Program-made: the position numbers and the translations under genes
Part shown: positions 1 to 8,303 of the stretch, one piece after another
How the letters are laid out: each line of letters starts with the position of its first letter
How positions within the stretch are numbered: position 1 is the stretch's first letter
NCBI RefSeq assembly: GCF_027257195.1
Contig: NZ_JAPDFS010000003.1
Location: forward strand, 112,077-175,269
Direction of reading: 5' to 3'
Length of the DNA: 63,193 nucleotides
DNA from: Halorubrum sp. F4
GTDB lineage: Archaea; Halobacteriota; Halobacteria; Halobacteriales; Haloferacaceae
The notes under the pieces: generated by a model
Databases searched by the model: none
What the model was told of the DNA's origin: nothing
What the model saw: the letters and a program-made list of their open reading frames with translations, nothing else

Positions 1-2
1 CG

Positions 3-20
3 CCCCCCCCCCCCCCCCCC
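3..20. repeat. Poly-C homopolymer of 18 bases
   Basis: A run of 18 C residues sits at the very left edge, directly before a copy of a dispersed GC-rich repeat. Such tracts are prone to slippage in vivo and to miscounting in sequencing, so its exact length is uncertain. No gene spans it. Confidence 0.8.
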
Positions 21-22
21 GC

Positions 23-95
23 CGAGGCTGGGGAGGCGTGAGGTGCGGGGCTGGGTGGGACTCAAAGGGGCAGCCGGGAGGCGGACGCAGGCGGT
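23..95 (-). repeat. Dispersed GC-rich intergenic repeat, left copy
   Basis: Bases 23-47 are the exact reverse complement of 53339-53363 (25 identical bases). After a small length difference the similarity resumes to about base 94, including a shared CTCAAAGGGGCAG core and the GAGGCGG..CGCAGGCG end. The two copies are 53 kb apart in opposite orientation. No coding signal is seen, so this looks like a non-coding repeat family of this genome. Confidence 0.75.
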
Positions 96-207
96 GGTCT
101 CCGAAATCAAATCATCGACAGCCGGATTCCGGAGGTTCCGAACGTTTTCCATCGCTCCGACGTACGGGGACCGAAACGACCATTCGACGCCCGCACCACC
201 CTCGCGT

Positions 208-879
208 ATGTACGTCGTCGTCAACGCGGCACAGAGCGTCGACGGGAAGCTCTCGACGCGCCGCCGCGAGCAGCTCCGGATCTCGGGCGAGGAGGATTTC
301 GATCGCGTCGATCGGATCCGGGCGGCCGCCGACGCGGTCCTCGTCGGCGTCGGGACCGTCCTCGCCGACGACCCACACCTCACGCTCGACGAGGAGGCGC
401 GCCGCGTCGAACGGCTCCGGAACGGTCGACCGGGCGACCCCGCGCGCGTCGTCGTCGACTCCACGGGACGGACGCCGACCGACGCGCGGATCCTCGACGA
501 CGCCGCGACCACCTATCTGCTCGTGTCGGCGGCGACGACGCCCGAGCGCCGGGAGGAACTGGCCGAGGCGGGCGCGGAGGTGATCGTCGCCGGCGAGGAA
601 CGCGTCGACCTCGTCGACGGCACGAGCGCGCTGGCCGCGGCGGGCGTCGACCGGCTGATGGTCGAGGGCGGCGGCGAGGTGATCTACTCGTGTTTCGCGG
701 CCGGGATCGTCGACGAGCTCCAGGTGTACGTCGGGTCGCTCGTCGTGGGCGGACGCGACGCGCCGACGCTGGCCGACGGCGAGGGCTTCGTGGAGGCGTT
801 CCCTCGGCTCGAGCTGACCGGGGTCGAGCGGCTCGACGACGGGGCCGTCCTCTCGTACGACGTCGACGGGAGAGCGTGA
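208..879 (+). CDS. arfC: 2,5-diamino-6-(ribosylamino)-4(3H)-pyrimidinone 5'-phosphate reductase
   Basis: RibD C-terminal/dihydrofolate-reductase-like fold enzyme that, in archaea, reduces the ribosylamino-pyrimidinone phosphate with NAD(P)H in riboflavin biosynthesis. The 223-residue protein starts MYVVVNAAQSVDGKLSTR, has the VGVGTVLADDPHLT segment around residues 47-60 that is typical of the family, and a cofactor-binding MVEGGGEVIYS stretch near residue 150. The ATG at 208 is chosen because everything upstream in frame is Arg-rich non-family sequence and the family begins at this Met. It stands alone, transcribed towards the lipoprotein locus. Confidence 0.9.
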   Translation: MYVVVNAAQSVDGKLSTRRREQLRISGEEDFDRVDRIRAAADAVLVGVGTVLADDPHLTLDEEARRVERLRNGRPGDPARVVVDSTGRTPTDARILDDAATTYLLVSAATTPERREELAEAGAEVIVAGEERVDLVDGTSALAAAGVDRLMVEGGGEVIYSCFAAGIVDELQVYVGSLVVGGRDAPTLADGEGFVEAFPRLELTGVERLDDGAVLSYDVDGRA

Positions 880-1199
880 ACGGGAGCGGGCGCAACCATA
901 CCTGAAGCGACCGGAATGACGGCGGGAGCGGACCCGTCCGACCACATGACGCCACTCACGGCGTATGGAGAGTGTCATCGGATAGTTCATGAGCCGTTTG
1001 TTTTCACCCCGTTCCGTCCGAGTCATCTGGTAGATCGGTAGTGCGAATTGACCGCTGAGAGTCCTCCCAGTTTCTGATGCTGTTTGGAGTGCCGTGCAAG
1101 ATGTAGGGCACATCCCGTGCAGGAATAGAGTTCAAAAAGTGGATAGCTTCCGTCCCACCGTACTGCATTTATTGTTGATCGCGGCATAAACTGAACATT
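880..1199. other. Intergenic region holding the left inverted repeat
   Basis: No gene is supported here. AT content rises from about 960 on. Bases 1040-1107 form the left arm of the inverted repeat that brackets the lipoprotein gene. The final 30 bases before 1200 contain an AT-rich stretch (TTTATTGTTGATC around 1170) that can serve as the lipoprotein promoter. Confidence 0.5.
1040..1107 (-). repeat. Left arm of imperfect inverted repeat around the lipoprotein gene
   Basis: The reverse complement of this stretch aligns with 1838-1907 at roughly 80 percent over about 65 bases, sharing blocks such as TCTTGCACG, TTTC.GATG and the outer CGAATT.ACCGCTG. Read as protein, both arms give L-A-R-x-x-K-x-H-x-K-L-x-G-L-x-A-V-N-S, but the changes are not concentrated in third codon positions, so coding function is doubtful. 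The arms could be ends of a mobile or mini-transposable element. Confidence 0.65.
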
Positions 1200-1685
1200 A
1201 TGTACCGTCGCAAGGCATTGGGTATCTTGGCTAGCATTGGTGGTACAGGGCTGGCTGGATGTCTGAACGAAGAGGGCGAAGATCCGACCGATCCAAAAGA
1301 GGGAGAGGTCGGAATCGAGATCGTCGGGCCCACGAGTATCACAGCTGACTCGGGAGGAGCCGGCTCCCAGCAATCGACCGAGCACAATATCACCATCAAC
1401 ATTTATTTGGGCGGAATGCCCGATTCCGATTCGCTAGATATCTCCGCTCAGTGGCTTCTCGAACAGTCGGACGGAGAACTGGGGGTCGTGGACACGTGGT
1501 CAGAGACGTTGAGCGAGGATACAGGATTCAGCACGGACATCGACTTCGTTCAAGCCACGTTCACGACGGATGTGTCGCTCGTTCGGACGACCGATTCCCT
1601 GCAGATGCGGTTCAACGTGGAAGTCGTCGCCGACGGTGAGACGTTCGAGAACTCACGTAATGGATCGTTGGTCCTACCTGACTAA
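1200..1685 (+). CDS. Small Tat-exported lipoprotein, unknown function
   Basis: The 161-residue product begins MYRRKALGILASIGGTGLAG followed by Cys21: a twin-arginine pair, a short hydrophobic stretch and a lipobox (LAGC), the usual signal for haloarchaeal lipid-anchored proteins exported by Tat. The mature part is acidic and Thr/Ser-rich at first, then has alternating beta-strand-like sequence up to the end. I recognise no domain. It lies between the two arms of an inverted repeat (1040-1107 and 1838-1907), so it may be cargo of a small element. GC content is lower than in flanking core genes. Confidence 0.7.
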   Translation: MYRRKALGILASIGGTGLAGCLNEEGEDPTDPKEGEVGIEIVGPTSITADSGGAGSQQSTEHNITINIYLGGMPDSDSLDISAQWLLEQSDGELGVVDTWSETLSEDTGFSTDIDFVQATFTTDVSLVRTTDSLQMRFNVEVVADGETFENSRNGSLVLPD

Positions 1686-2263
1686 AATTGACATCCTCTT
1701 GCTTGAGAATCCCCTTGATTCTTATACGGGTCACTTAGTAGCTGATAGATTGATCAGGATCGCTCGCGGGATGTCGTCCTCTGTGTCGGTTGATCAAATG
1801 AACTTCAGTTGCACTCCTTGTCCGTGCGAGATACGCGCGCTGTATCTTGCACGACGATTCAAACATCATCTGAAACTGGTAGGACTTACAGCGGTTAATT
1901 CGTAGCCTGTCTTGAGCATCCGCGAGTGAAACGAGCGGTTCACCGACGGAGCCGTCGGAGACGGCGAAGTCGGCTTTTTCCCTCCAAGGTTTTCGAGGAG
2001 CGGTTCCCGAAGCGAACGCAGTGAGCGAGGGAACCCGACGAGAAAAGGTGGACCCTCAAGATCGGGCGGTACACGGTCCGTGCTACCGACTTTCACACGA
2101 ATTCACCGAAGTATTTATATGTCACCCTACGGTACGTAGAGGTACCAGAACGCCTCCGGCGCTGGTAGGATCGCACGCTGAAATGAACGGGAGTTCTTAT
2201 CAACGGCCCCACGCACGACGGCGAGCGGCCGCCACATCCGGAGCGGTGATGGAGAGATAAAAA
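1686..2263. other. Intergenic region with right inverted repeat and stem-loops
   Basis: No convincing gene. 1838-1907 is the right arm of the inverted repeat. 1943-1965 can fold in two competing ways (CCGACGG with CCGTCGG, or GCCGTC with GACGGC) and is followed by a T-run. 2002-2035 is a stem-loop with perfect GGTTCCC/GGGAACC arms. A TATA-like box (TATTTATAT, 2112-2120) lies about 145 bases before the next gene, which implies a long 5' leader. Confidence 0.45.
1838..1907 (+). repeat. Right arm of imperfect inverted repeat
   Basis: This is the partner of 1040-1107. The arm closes with CGGTTAATTCG, the mirror of CGAATTGACCG at the left. Both arms point outward with the same end, giving a putative unit of about 870 bases carrying one lipoprotein gene. 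I could not identify a target-site duplication. Confidence 0.65.
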
Positions 2264-3187
2264 ATGGTAACGAAAGACGAAGTCATCGAACAGTACGACA
2301 TCGAGCCGATGAACGACGCGGACAACGTGGACCTTTCTGAAGACGACCTGGAGAACGGGTCGAAAGGACAGCTCATCAAACGCGCCGGTCAGCTGCGGGA
2401 CCGACGCAACGAGCTGAACCAGATGGCCTCCGAGCGCGCCTCCAAGCGCGACGATCTCAACGCCAAGACGCGCGAGAAGGTCGACGAGGCCCAGGAACAC
2501 CGCGAGAAGCGCGACGAGCTCAACGAGCAGGTCCAGGAACACAAGGACAAGCGTAACGAGCTCAACGCCGAGGCCAACGAACTGTTCGACGAGGTCGAGG
2601 AGCTCAAAGGGGACATGGAGCTCGGCTCCGGCAAGTCCATCGAGGAGCTCAAAGAGGAGATCGAGGACCTCGAGTTCCGCCAGCAGACCGAGGTGCTCGA
2701 CGCGGAGGACGAACGCGAGCTCATCGAGAAGATCGACGACAAACGCGAGAAGCTCGCCGAGAAGAAGGAGAAGGTCGACGACACCAGCGAGCTCGACGAC
2801 CTCGTCGAGGAGGCCGAGGAGGTCCGCTCGGAGGCGTCGAAACACCACCAGAAGGTGACGGAGCTCGCGGACAAGGCCCAGGAGCACCACAACGACATGA
2901 TCGAGGCCTACCGCGAGGCCGACGACATCCGTGACGAGGCCGACGAGATGCACGAACTCTTCGTCGAGGCCCAGGAGGCGGCCGACCGCCACCACGAGGA
3001 CTTCGTCCGCGTCCAGAAGCGCCTGCGCGAGCTCGACAAGAAGGAGGAGGAGGAGCGCAAGGACGAGCGCGCCGAGAAGCGCGAGGAGGAGAAGGAGGAA
3101 GCCGAGGAGATCTACCAGAAGTTCAAGGAGGGCGAGACCCTCGACACCGAGGACCTGATGAAGCTCCAGAAGACGGGGCTTCTCTAG
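2264..3187 (+). CDS. Archaeal coiled-coil protein (COG1340-like)
   Basis: The 307-residue protein is almost entirely heptad-like, extremely charged helix (runs such as REKRDELNEQVQEHKDKRNE) from about residue 45 to 290, with a short non-helical N-terminus and a C-terminal segment ending in KLQKTGLL. It belongs to the family of uncharacterised archaeal coiled-coil proteins often mislabelled as phosphoserine phosphatase; none of the HAD catalytic motifs is present. The ATG at 2264 follows a purine-rich stretch. It stands alone, with convergent neighbours downstream. Function unknown; a structural or scaffolding role is a guess. Confidence 0.8.
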   Translation: MVTKDEVIEQYDIEPMNDADNVDLSEDDLENGSKGQLIKRAGQLRDRRNELNQMASERASKRDDLNAKTREKVDEAQEHREKRDELNEQVQEHKDKRNELNAEANELFDEVEELKGDMELGSGKSIEELKEEIEDLEFRQQTEVLDAEDERELIEKIDDKREKLAEKKEKVDDTSELDDLVEEAEEVRSEASKHHQKVTELADKAQEHHNDMIEAYREADDIRDEADEMHELFVEAQEAADRHHEDFVRVQKRLRELDKKEEEERKDERAEKREEEKEEAEEIYQKFKEGETLDTEDLMKLQKTGLL

Positions 3188-3265
3188 ATACGACCGGTTT
3201 CTCCGAAGCGGTTTTTGCGGTTTTCGGATACGACTGACGGCTAGCGCCGCGGCCGTCTTCTCAGA

Positions 3266-3994
3266 TCAGCGCATCAACTCGCCGCCGTTCACGTTCAGCG
3301 TCTCGCCGGTGACAAACCCCGCGTCCCGGAGATAGGCGGCCGCCTCGGCGATGTCCGCGGGCTGGCCGTAGCGGTCGACCGGGATCGCCGCCAGCTGTTC
3401 GCGCTCCTCCTCGGGCGTCCGGTCGCCGGTCATGTCCGTCTCGACGTGGCCGGGCGCGACCGCGTTCACCCGCACGTCCGGCGCGAAGTCGCCGGCGTGG
3501 CTGCGGGTGAGGGAGAGCAGCGCTCCCTTCGAGGCGGCGTAGTGACACTCGATCGGCGCGCCCGTGTGCGCGAGGATGGAGGAGACGTTCGTCACCGACG
3601 GGTCGTCCGCGGACTCCCGGAGGAACGGGAGCGCCGCCTTCGTCACGTTGAACGCGGAGTTGACGTTCACGTCCATGACCCGGTCGAAGTCGTCGGGATC
3701 GAGCTCTGCGGTGTACACGTGCTGGTCGATCCCGGCGTTGTTGACGACGTGGTCGACGCCGCCGAACGCGTCCGCGGCGGTCTCGACCAGCCGCGCGGCG
3801 TCCTCGGGATCGGAGACATCCGCTCCGACGACGACCGCCTCCCGACCCAGATCTCGGATCTCGGCCGCGACCGACTCGGCCGCGTCCTCGCTCGTGTGGT
3901 AGTTGACGGCGACGTCGTATCCGTCCTCGGCGAACCGAAGCGCTATCGCCCGACCGATCCCTCGCGACGACCCCGTCACGACTGCGGCTGGCAT
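3266..3994 (-). CDS. SDR-family oxidoreductase (FabG-like)
   Basis: NAD(P)-dependent short-chain dehydrogenase/reductase of 242 residues. The nucleotide-binding motif TGSSRGIG is at residues 7-14, NNAG at 85-88, and the catalytic Ser138/139, Tyr152 and Lys156 are all present, with the C-terminal VTGETLNVNGG typical of 3-oxoacyl-ACP reductase-like enzymes. The substrate cannot be read from the sequence; archaea do not use classical fatty acid synthesis, so a ketone or polyol reductase role is possible. It is transcribed in the same direction as the methyltransferase upstream, about 110 bases apart. Confidence 0.85.
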   Translation of the reverse strand: MPAAVVTGSSRGIGRAIALRFAEDGYDVAVNYHTSEDAAESVAAEIRDLGREAVVVGADVSDPEDAARLVETAADAFGGVDHVVNNAGIDQHVYTAELDPDDFDRVMDVNVNSAFNVTKAALPFLRESADDPSVTNVSSILAHTGAPIECHYAASKGALLSLTRSHAGDFAPDVRVNAVAPGHVETDMTGDRTPEEEREQLAAIPVDRYGQPADIAEAAAYLRDAGFVTGETLNVNGGELMR

Positions 3995-4106
3995 GTCTCT
4001 CCGGTCCGGCCCGACCGACTTCGTCCTTCCGGACCCGGCGAAGGAGGGACGGAGGGAAAGAGGACGGGAGAAAAGAGGACGAAGGGGAAGGCGGGCGAAC
4101 GGCGCT

Positions 4107-4913
4107 TCAGGGAACCCGACCCACCGTCACCTCGAAGGGGACGAGCTCGACGCGCTCGTACTCGCGCTCGCGCATCGCCGCGACCACCTCCCGCCCCATC
4201 TCGCGCCAGCGACGGCGAAGGTCGTCGTACGCCGGCGGCGACAAGGTAGCCCGGAGTTCCTCGCGGTGGTCCGCGAGCCCCGCGCCCGACGCCTTCCGGG
4301 CGGCCGATTCGAGGGCGGGCTCCGCGTACGGCGGGGCCGTCCGCTTCTCGTGGAGGTATCGCCGCGTCCGAACGTCGACGAGCCCGGCGTCCGCGAAGAT
4401 CGACTCGACGCGGTCGCCGAGGGCCACGTCGGTACCCACGCCCGCGAGGTACGCCTCCCGCGCCTCGCGCTCGAGGTCGGCCTCCCGCTCGACCGTCGAG
4501 GAGACGGCAACGTCGGCGTTGTTCGGCTCTACAGCCGCGACGAGATCCGAGGAGACCCGCACGAGTTCCCGCACCGCCCGCGCCGGCTCCGGCAGGTTGA
4601 TCAGGAGCGCCTGACAGGCGGCCAGGTCGACGGCGTCGTCCCGGAAGGGGAGCCGGGTCGCGTCGCCGGCGGCGTAGGACGCTGTCGTTCCCTCGCGGGC
4701 GACGTCGAGCAGAGTCGTGTCCGCGTCGACGCCGATCACGGTCGCGTCCGGGCCGGCCTCCTCGGCGAGCACGCGGGTGAACTCGCCCGTGCCGCAGCCG
4801 ACGTCGAGGACGCGCTCGCGGTCGGGTAGCGAGCAGTCGGCGAGCGCCTCGCGCCCGTCGGCCCACATCCCCTCGCGGGTGTGCTCGAGGTAGTCGGCGG
4901 AGAACCGTCTCAC
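4107..4913 (-). CDS. Class I SAM-dependent methyltransferase
   Basis: The 268-residue protein has motif I VLDVGCGTGEF at residues 35-45, an acidic motif II IGVDAD, and motif III-like YAAGDATRLPF followed by DAVDLAACQALLINLPEP, the usual arrangement of class I methyltransferases. The C-terminal third carries a charged helical extension that may shape the acceptor site. The substrate is unknown. The start Met at 4913 gives the expected N-terminal helix MRRFSADYLEHTREGMW before motif I. It lies between a membrane protein and the SDR gene on the same strand. Confidence 0.85.
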   Translation of the reverse strand: MRRFSADYLEHTREGMWADGREALADCSLPDRERVLDVGCGTGEFTRVLAEEAGPDATVIGVDADTTLLDVAREGTTASYAAGDATRLPFRDDAVDLAACQALLINLPEPARAVRELVRVSSDLVAAVEPNNADVAVSSTVEREADLEREAREAYLAGVGTDVALGDRVESIFADAGLVDVRTRRYLHEKRTAPPYAEPALESAARKASGAGLADHREELRATLSPPAYDDLRRRWREMGREVVAAMREREYERVELVPFEVTVGRVP

Positions 4914-4982
4914 GTCGCCCCGTTCGCGGCGACGGGGATTAAGCGGCGGGATCGGAGACGAAGCGACGGGGGCGGAGCCGGC

Positions 4983-5429
4983 TCACCCGTCCGATCGGGT
5001 CCCGACGAGGTCGGCGACCAGCGCCGCGGTGACGCCCGCACAGAAGCCGACGAACGCGCTCGCGACGCTGCCGACCAGAAACGAGCCCGTGAGTTCGACG
5101 ACCCACGCGCCGCCGGCGACCCCCGGCGCTCCGATCGCGCTCGCAACCGCGAGAAACGATCCGAGGACGGCGACCGGGACGACCCCGACCGCCAGACAGG
5201 CCGGTCCGCCGCAGCGGGCGTACGCGCCGACGGCGGCGATCGGTGCGGGCGCGTACACCAGCAACACCGGAAGCGTCCGCGACGAGAGGGTCGCCACCGG
5301 TCCGAGATCGACCGCGCTCGCGACAAAGGTCGCCGCCGCCACCGCCCCGACGGCGACGGAGAATCCGACCACGAGCCCGATCGCTCGCTCGCGCCGACGG
5401 CCGAACAGCAGCGCTTCCGTGGTCGTCAT
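4983..5429 (-). CDS. Four-TM integral membrane protein, unknown
   Basis: The 148-residue protein is dominated by about four hydrophobic segments (starting near residues 17, 48, 75 and 115) and ends in a short polar tail. The N-terminus has the basic RRRER patch expected on the cytoplasmic side. A TATA-like TTTTTAAG on the minus strand at about 5455-5462 lies 26-33 bases before the ATG, suggesting a leaderless transcript. I recognise no family. Confidence 0.7.
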   Translation of the reverse strand: MTTTEALLFGRRRERAIGLVVGFSVAVGAVAAATFVASAVDLGPVATLSSRTLPVLLVYAPAPIAAVGAYARCGGPACLAVGVVPVAVLGSFLAVASAIGAPGVAGGAWVVELTGSFLVGSVASAFVGFCAGVTAALVADLVGTRSDG

Positions 5430-5489
5430 GGGTCACGTTCACACGCCGGGAGAACTTAAAAACGCGTCAGACGGGCGTCCCTCGCGTCC

Positions 5490-6365
5490 TCACTCGTGAC
5501 GAAGCTCCCGGACGCGTTCGATGTTCCACGCGAAGCTCTTGCCGTCCTCCGTCGGCGTCTCCAACACGAACGGGACCTCCGCGAGGTCGGAGTGGTTGAT
5601 CACCCGCTCCATCCCTTCCTCGCCGATGAGCCCCTCGCCGACGTGGGCGTGTTCGTCCTTGTGGGTGCCGCAGGCGTGTTTCGAGTCGTTGAGGTGGATA
5701 CACTGCAGGTGCTCGAGGCCCACCACGTCGTCGAACTCCGCGACAGTCTCGTCGACGGCCTCGGCCGTCGAGAGGTCGTAGCCCGCCGCGAACGCGTGGG
5801 CGGTGTCGATACAGACGTCGATATCGGTCTCCGTCCGGTCGATGACGCCCGCGAGGTGTTCGAACTCGCCGCCGAGCTTCGTGCCCGCGCCCGCGTCGCT
5901 CTCGACGAGGATCGTCACGCCCTCCGGAACGTCGACGTCGTCGATGACGCTCGCCGCGTTGTCGAGGCCGCCCTCGACGCCCGCGCCGGTGTGGGCCCCG
6001 AGGTGGACGTTCACGTACGGGATCCCCAGCGCGTCGGCGGCGTCGACTTCCCGTTGCATCGACTCGAGAGACTTCTCGCGAAGCCCCTCCTTGGGCGTAC
6101 AGAGGTTCACGAGGTAGGAGGTGTGGATCACCCACGGGCCGTCGAGGTCGCGCTCCGTGTACTCGCGGAACTGTGCGGTCTCCTCCTCGTCGAGGTTCGG
6201 GTCCTCCCACACCTGCGGGGAGTGGGTGAAGATCTGTCCGCAGTTGCCGCCGAACTGGGTCTGTCTGAACACGGCGTTCGCGATGTTTCCGTGCGGGGGC
6301 GTCTCGGGATCGTTCGACGCTCTCGACGTGGAGATGGAGACGTGCGCGCCGACTTTCAGGCTCAT
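5490..6365 (-). CDS. nfo: Endonuclease IV (AP endonuclease)
   Basis: Zinc-dependent apurinic/apyrimidinic endonuclease of base excision repair, TIM-barrel fold. The 291-residue product begins [12 protein letters not shown] and shows the family metal-ligand motifs: [58 protein letters not shown] and a terminal LETP. The start at 6365 was preferred over an upstream in-frame Met at 6545 because the intervening 60 residues are Arg/Pro-rich and not family-like. Confidence 0.92.
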   Translation of the reverse strand: MSLKVGAHVSISTSRASNDPETPPHGNIANAVFRQTQFGGNCGQIFTHSPQVWEDPNLDEEETAQFREYTERDLDGPWVIHTSYLVNLCTPKEGLREKSLESMQREVDAADALGIPYVNVHLGAHTGAGVEGGLDNAASVIDDVDVPEGVTILVESDAGAGTKLGGEFEHLAGVIDRTETDIDVCIDTAHAFAAGYDLSTAEAVDETVAEFDDVVGLEHLQCIHLNDSKHACGTHKDEHAHVGEGLIGEEGMERVINHSDLAEVPFVLETPTEDGKSFAWNIERVRELRHE

Positions 6366-6448
6366 ACTCGTCGTAGACGGGGGAGGGGAAAAGCCGCTTC
6401 GGAAGGCGTCGGTTTCGCCGCGCGGCGAGGCCAGGCGGGACGAACTCT

Positions 6449-7291
6449 CTACTCCCGGTCGCCCGGACGGGACCGGACCCAGTCGTCGTCCCGGTACTTC
6501 TCCCGGACGAGTTCGCGCGCGCGCTCTAGTTCGTCGTCGGTCCACGATCCGTCACGGTCGAACGATCCGGTCCCATCCGAACCGATCCCCGCCTCGACCC
6601 ACACCGCGAGCGACTCCTCGACCGCCGCGACCGCGTCCGCGCGATCGACGTCGGCCAACTCGTCCATCCCGACGACGCGGTCGCGGAACGTCTCCGCGTC
6701 CACCGGCGGGTCGGCGAACGCGGCGAGATGGCTCTCAGCGTCGACAGAAAAGGAGAGCGAGCCGTGCTGGACGACCGCGTCGCGGGTGCGGTACTGCGCG
6801 TTGCCGGCGACCTTCCGTCCCGCGGCCACCACGTCGTGGGCCGGGTGTAGCTCGCGGAGGTAACACGCGGGGTGATACAGCTCCGGAACCGCCTCCTCGA
6901 CGTAGTCGGCGTCGATCCCGAGCCGGGAGAATGCGTCGAGGACCGGCTCACACAGCAGGTGATAAGCGTCGAGGAGCTTCCCGGGGACGTCCTCGGCGGG
7001 CACGGCGATCGAGTACGCGACGTCGCCGTACGAGTCGTGGCGGATCCCGCCGCCGCCGGTCCGTCTGCGGGTGACGTCGACGCCCGCTTGCTCGCAGGCC
7101 TCCCAGTCGACCGTCTCCGGCCTCTGTCCGTACCCGAGCGTGAGAGAGCTCGGGCCCCAGCGGTAGGTCCGAACCGTGGCGAGTCCCTCCGCGCTCGCGG
7201 TCTCGGCCGCGACCTCGTCGAGCGCCATCTGCATCGGCCCCGGTCGGTCCTCCTCGCGGATCAGTCGCCAGTCACCCTCCGGCGCGGTCAT
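6449..7291 (-). CDS. Lipoate-protein ligase A / octanoyltransferase family protein
   Basis: BPL_LplA_LipB fold acyltransferase or ligase that attaches lipoate or octanoate to E2 or H proteins. The 280-residue product has the [21 protein letters not shown] motif (typical RRxSGGGxVxHD variant) near residues 73-93 and the catalytic Lys in [12 protein letters not shown] near residue 155, followed by HGSLSF. The start at 7291 ([11 protein letters not shown]) is chosen because the longer frame upstream is a shadow of the neighbouring gene. Ligase versus transferase activity cannot be decided from sequence alone. Confidence 0.85.
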   Translation of the reverse strand: MTAPEGDWRLIREEDRPGPMQMALDEVAAETASAEGLATVRTYRWGPSSLTLGYGQRPETVDWEACEQAGVDVTRRRTGGGGIRHDSYGDVAYSIAVPAEDVPGKLLDAYHLLCEPVLDAFSRLGIDADYVEEAVPELYHPACYLRELHPAHDVVAAGRKVAGNAQYRTRDAVVQHGSLSFSVDAESHLAAFADPPVDAETFRDRVVGMDELADVDRADAVAAVEESLAVWVEAGIGSDGTGSFDRDGSWTDDELERARELVREKYRDDDWVRSRPGDRE

Positions 7292-7349
7292 GCTCTCCCG
7301 TCGGCGCGGCGATCCGAAAGCGGTTGCGTTCGCGGTCGGCCGAGCGGAT

Positions 7350-7835
7350 TCAGTGACCGTCGTCCCCCGTGTCGACCGTCGTCTCCTCGTACTCGATGCC
7401 GGCCTCGTCGAGATACGACCGCAGCGTGTCCATGCCGCGGTCGAAGTCGAAGCCGACGCCGTCGATGTGGTCGTTCCCGTTCTCGGTCGGCTCGAGCTCC
7501 CAGTGGCCGTGGAGCTCGATGCTCCCTTCGTCGCCACGCCAGCCGCGGAGGTGCGTCTGCCACCAGCGGTAGGTCGTCCCGTCGACCGTCCGTTCCTCGT
7601 ACACGACGCGTGCGAGGTTCAGGATCTCGCCGCGCTCGTAGTAGGAGAACTCCCAGTTTGGCGCGAAGCTGTGCTCGCCGAGGTCGCGTTCGAGCTCCGC
7701 GACGGTCCGCTCGACGACGAGGTACTCCCCGGACGGCCGCGACGCCGTGAACAGCGCCTTCCGCAGCTGCCGATAGGCGTTCCGGACGGCGTCGAACGGG
7801 ACCTGGACGACGTCCCAGAGGTTGACTCCCGGCAT
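7350..7835 (-). CDS. Conserved haloarchaeal protein, unknown function
   Basis: The 161-residue acidic protein starts MPGVNLWDVVQVPFDAVRNA, is rich in Trp and Tyr in the middle (WWQTHLRGWRG, around residues 90-100), and ends in an Asp/Thr tail. No signal peptide, membrane segment or known domain is recognised. Upstream, two abutting perfect palindromes (7927-7956) lie in the likely promoter region, so it may be regulated. Confidence 0.7.
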   Translation of the reverse strand: MPGVNLWDVVQVPFDAVRNAYRQLRKALFTASRPSGEYLVVERTVAELERDLGEHSFAPNWEFSYYERGEILNLARVVYEERTVDGTTYRWWQTHLRGWRGDEGSIELHGHWELEPTENGNDHIDGVGFDFDRGMDTLRSYLDEAGIEYEETTVDTGDDGH

Positions 7836-8303
7836 CTACCCGACGGCGAAGGACGCGGACGTGGTCGGAGCCGAGACGAACGGCGTGCGGTTCGTGGACT
7901 CGCCGGTCGATCGTCGTATGTGCATAGGTGACGATCGTCACCGAATTATTTAATTCTGGATGTCGTTCGAGATCGCCCGTTACCGATTCACCGGGCGGAG
8001 GCGGAGTCTCGGGCGCTCCAGTATCCATCCGTGGACCGATCGACTCGCCCGATCGGGACCGGCCACCCGCGTCGATCCCCCGCTCCCCGTCCAAACGTTT
8101 AATCCTTGTCCGTGTGACATGATGCCATGATCGCTGCTCGGCGGCCGAACGGTTCACGCACGGGGGCAACGCTCCGGGACCGGACGAACGACACGAACGG
8201 GTCCAACGCGAAAGCCAGGACCGAGGCGGCGACCGGGCCCAGCGCGGCGGCCGGAACCGACGCGACCGCCGAACCCGGTACGCTCGATCCGGGGTGAGCG
8301 TGG
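7836..8303. other. Divergent intergenic region with paired palindromes
   Basis: This separates the minus-strand 7350 gene from the plus-strand GMC oxidoreductase. It holds two adjacent palindromes at 7927-7956 and, on the plus strand, a TATA-like GTTTAATCC near 8097-8105. A 56-codon ORF starting at ATG 8127 and ending at 8297 sits at leaderless distance from that box, but its Ala/Thr/Arg-rich product looks like nothing known. Confidence 0.5.
7927..7956. promoter_or_regulatory. Two abutting perfect palindromes, candidate operator
   Basis: 7927-7942 reads GGTGACGATCGTCACC, a perfect 16-base palindrome. 7943-7956 reads GAATTATTTAATTC, a second one whose AT-rich centre can also act as a TATA element for the minus-strand gene starting at 7835. 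A palindrome overlapping or touching a TATA box is typical of archaeal repressor sites. The regulator is unknown. Confidence 0.55.

Noticed and set aside
112..1113. 333-residue ORF on the minus strand over arfC
   Set aside because: It is antisense to a well-supported gene, is His/Arg/Asp-rich in the shadow pattern, and has no family similarity.
2264..3187. Phosphoserine phosphatase annotation for the coiled-coil protein
   Set aside because: No HAD motif (DxDxT or the later Lys/Asp motifs) is present; the protein is heptad-like throughout.
7839..7925. 28-codon minus-strand ORF before the gene at 7835
   Set aside because: Short, Arg/Ser/Thr-rich, and it runs through the palindrome-flanked leader; no evidence that it is translated.
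8127..8297. 56-codon ORF before the GMC oxidoreductase
   Set aside because: It is at a leaderless distance from a TATA-like box, but the product is Ala/Thr/Arg low complexity, so it is mentioned only in the intergenic entry.
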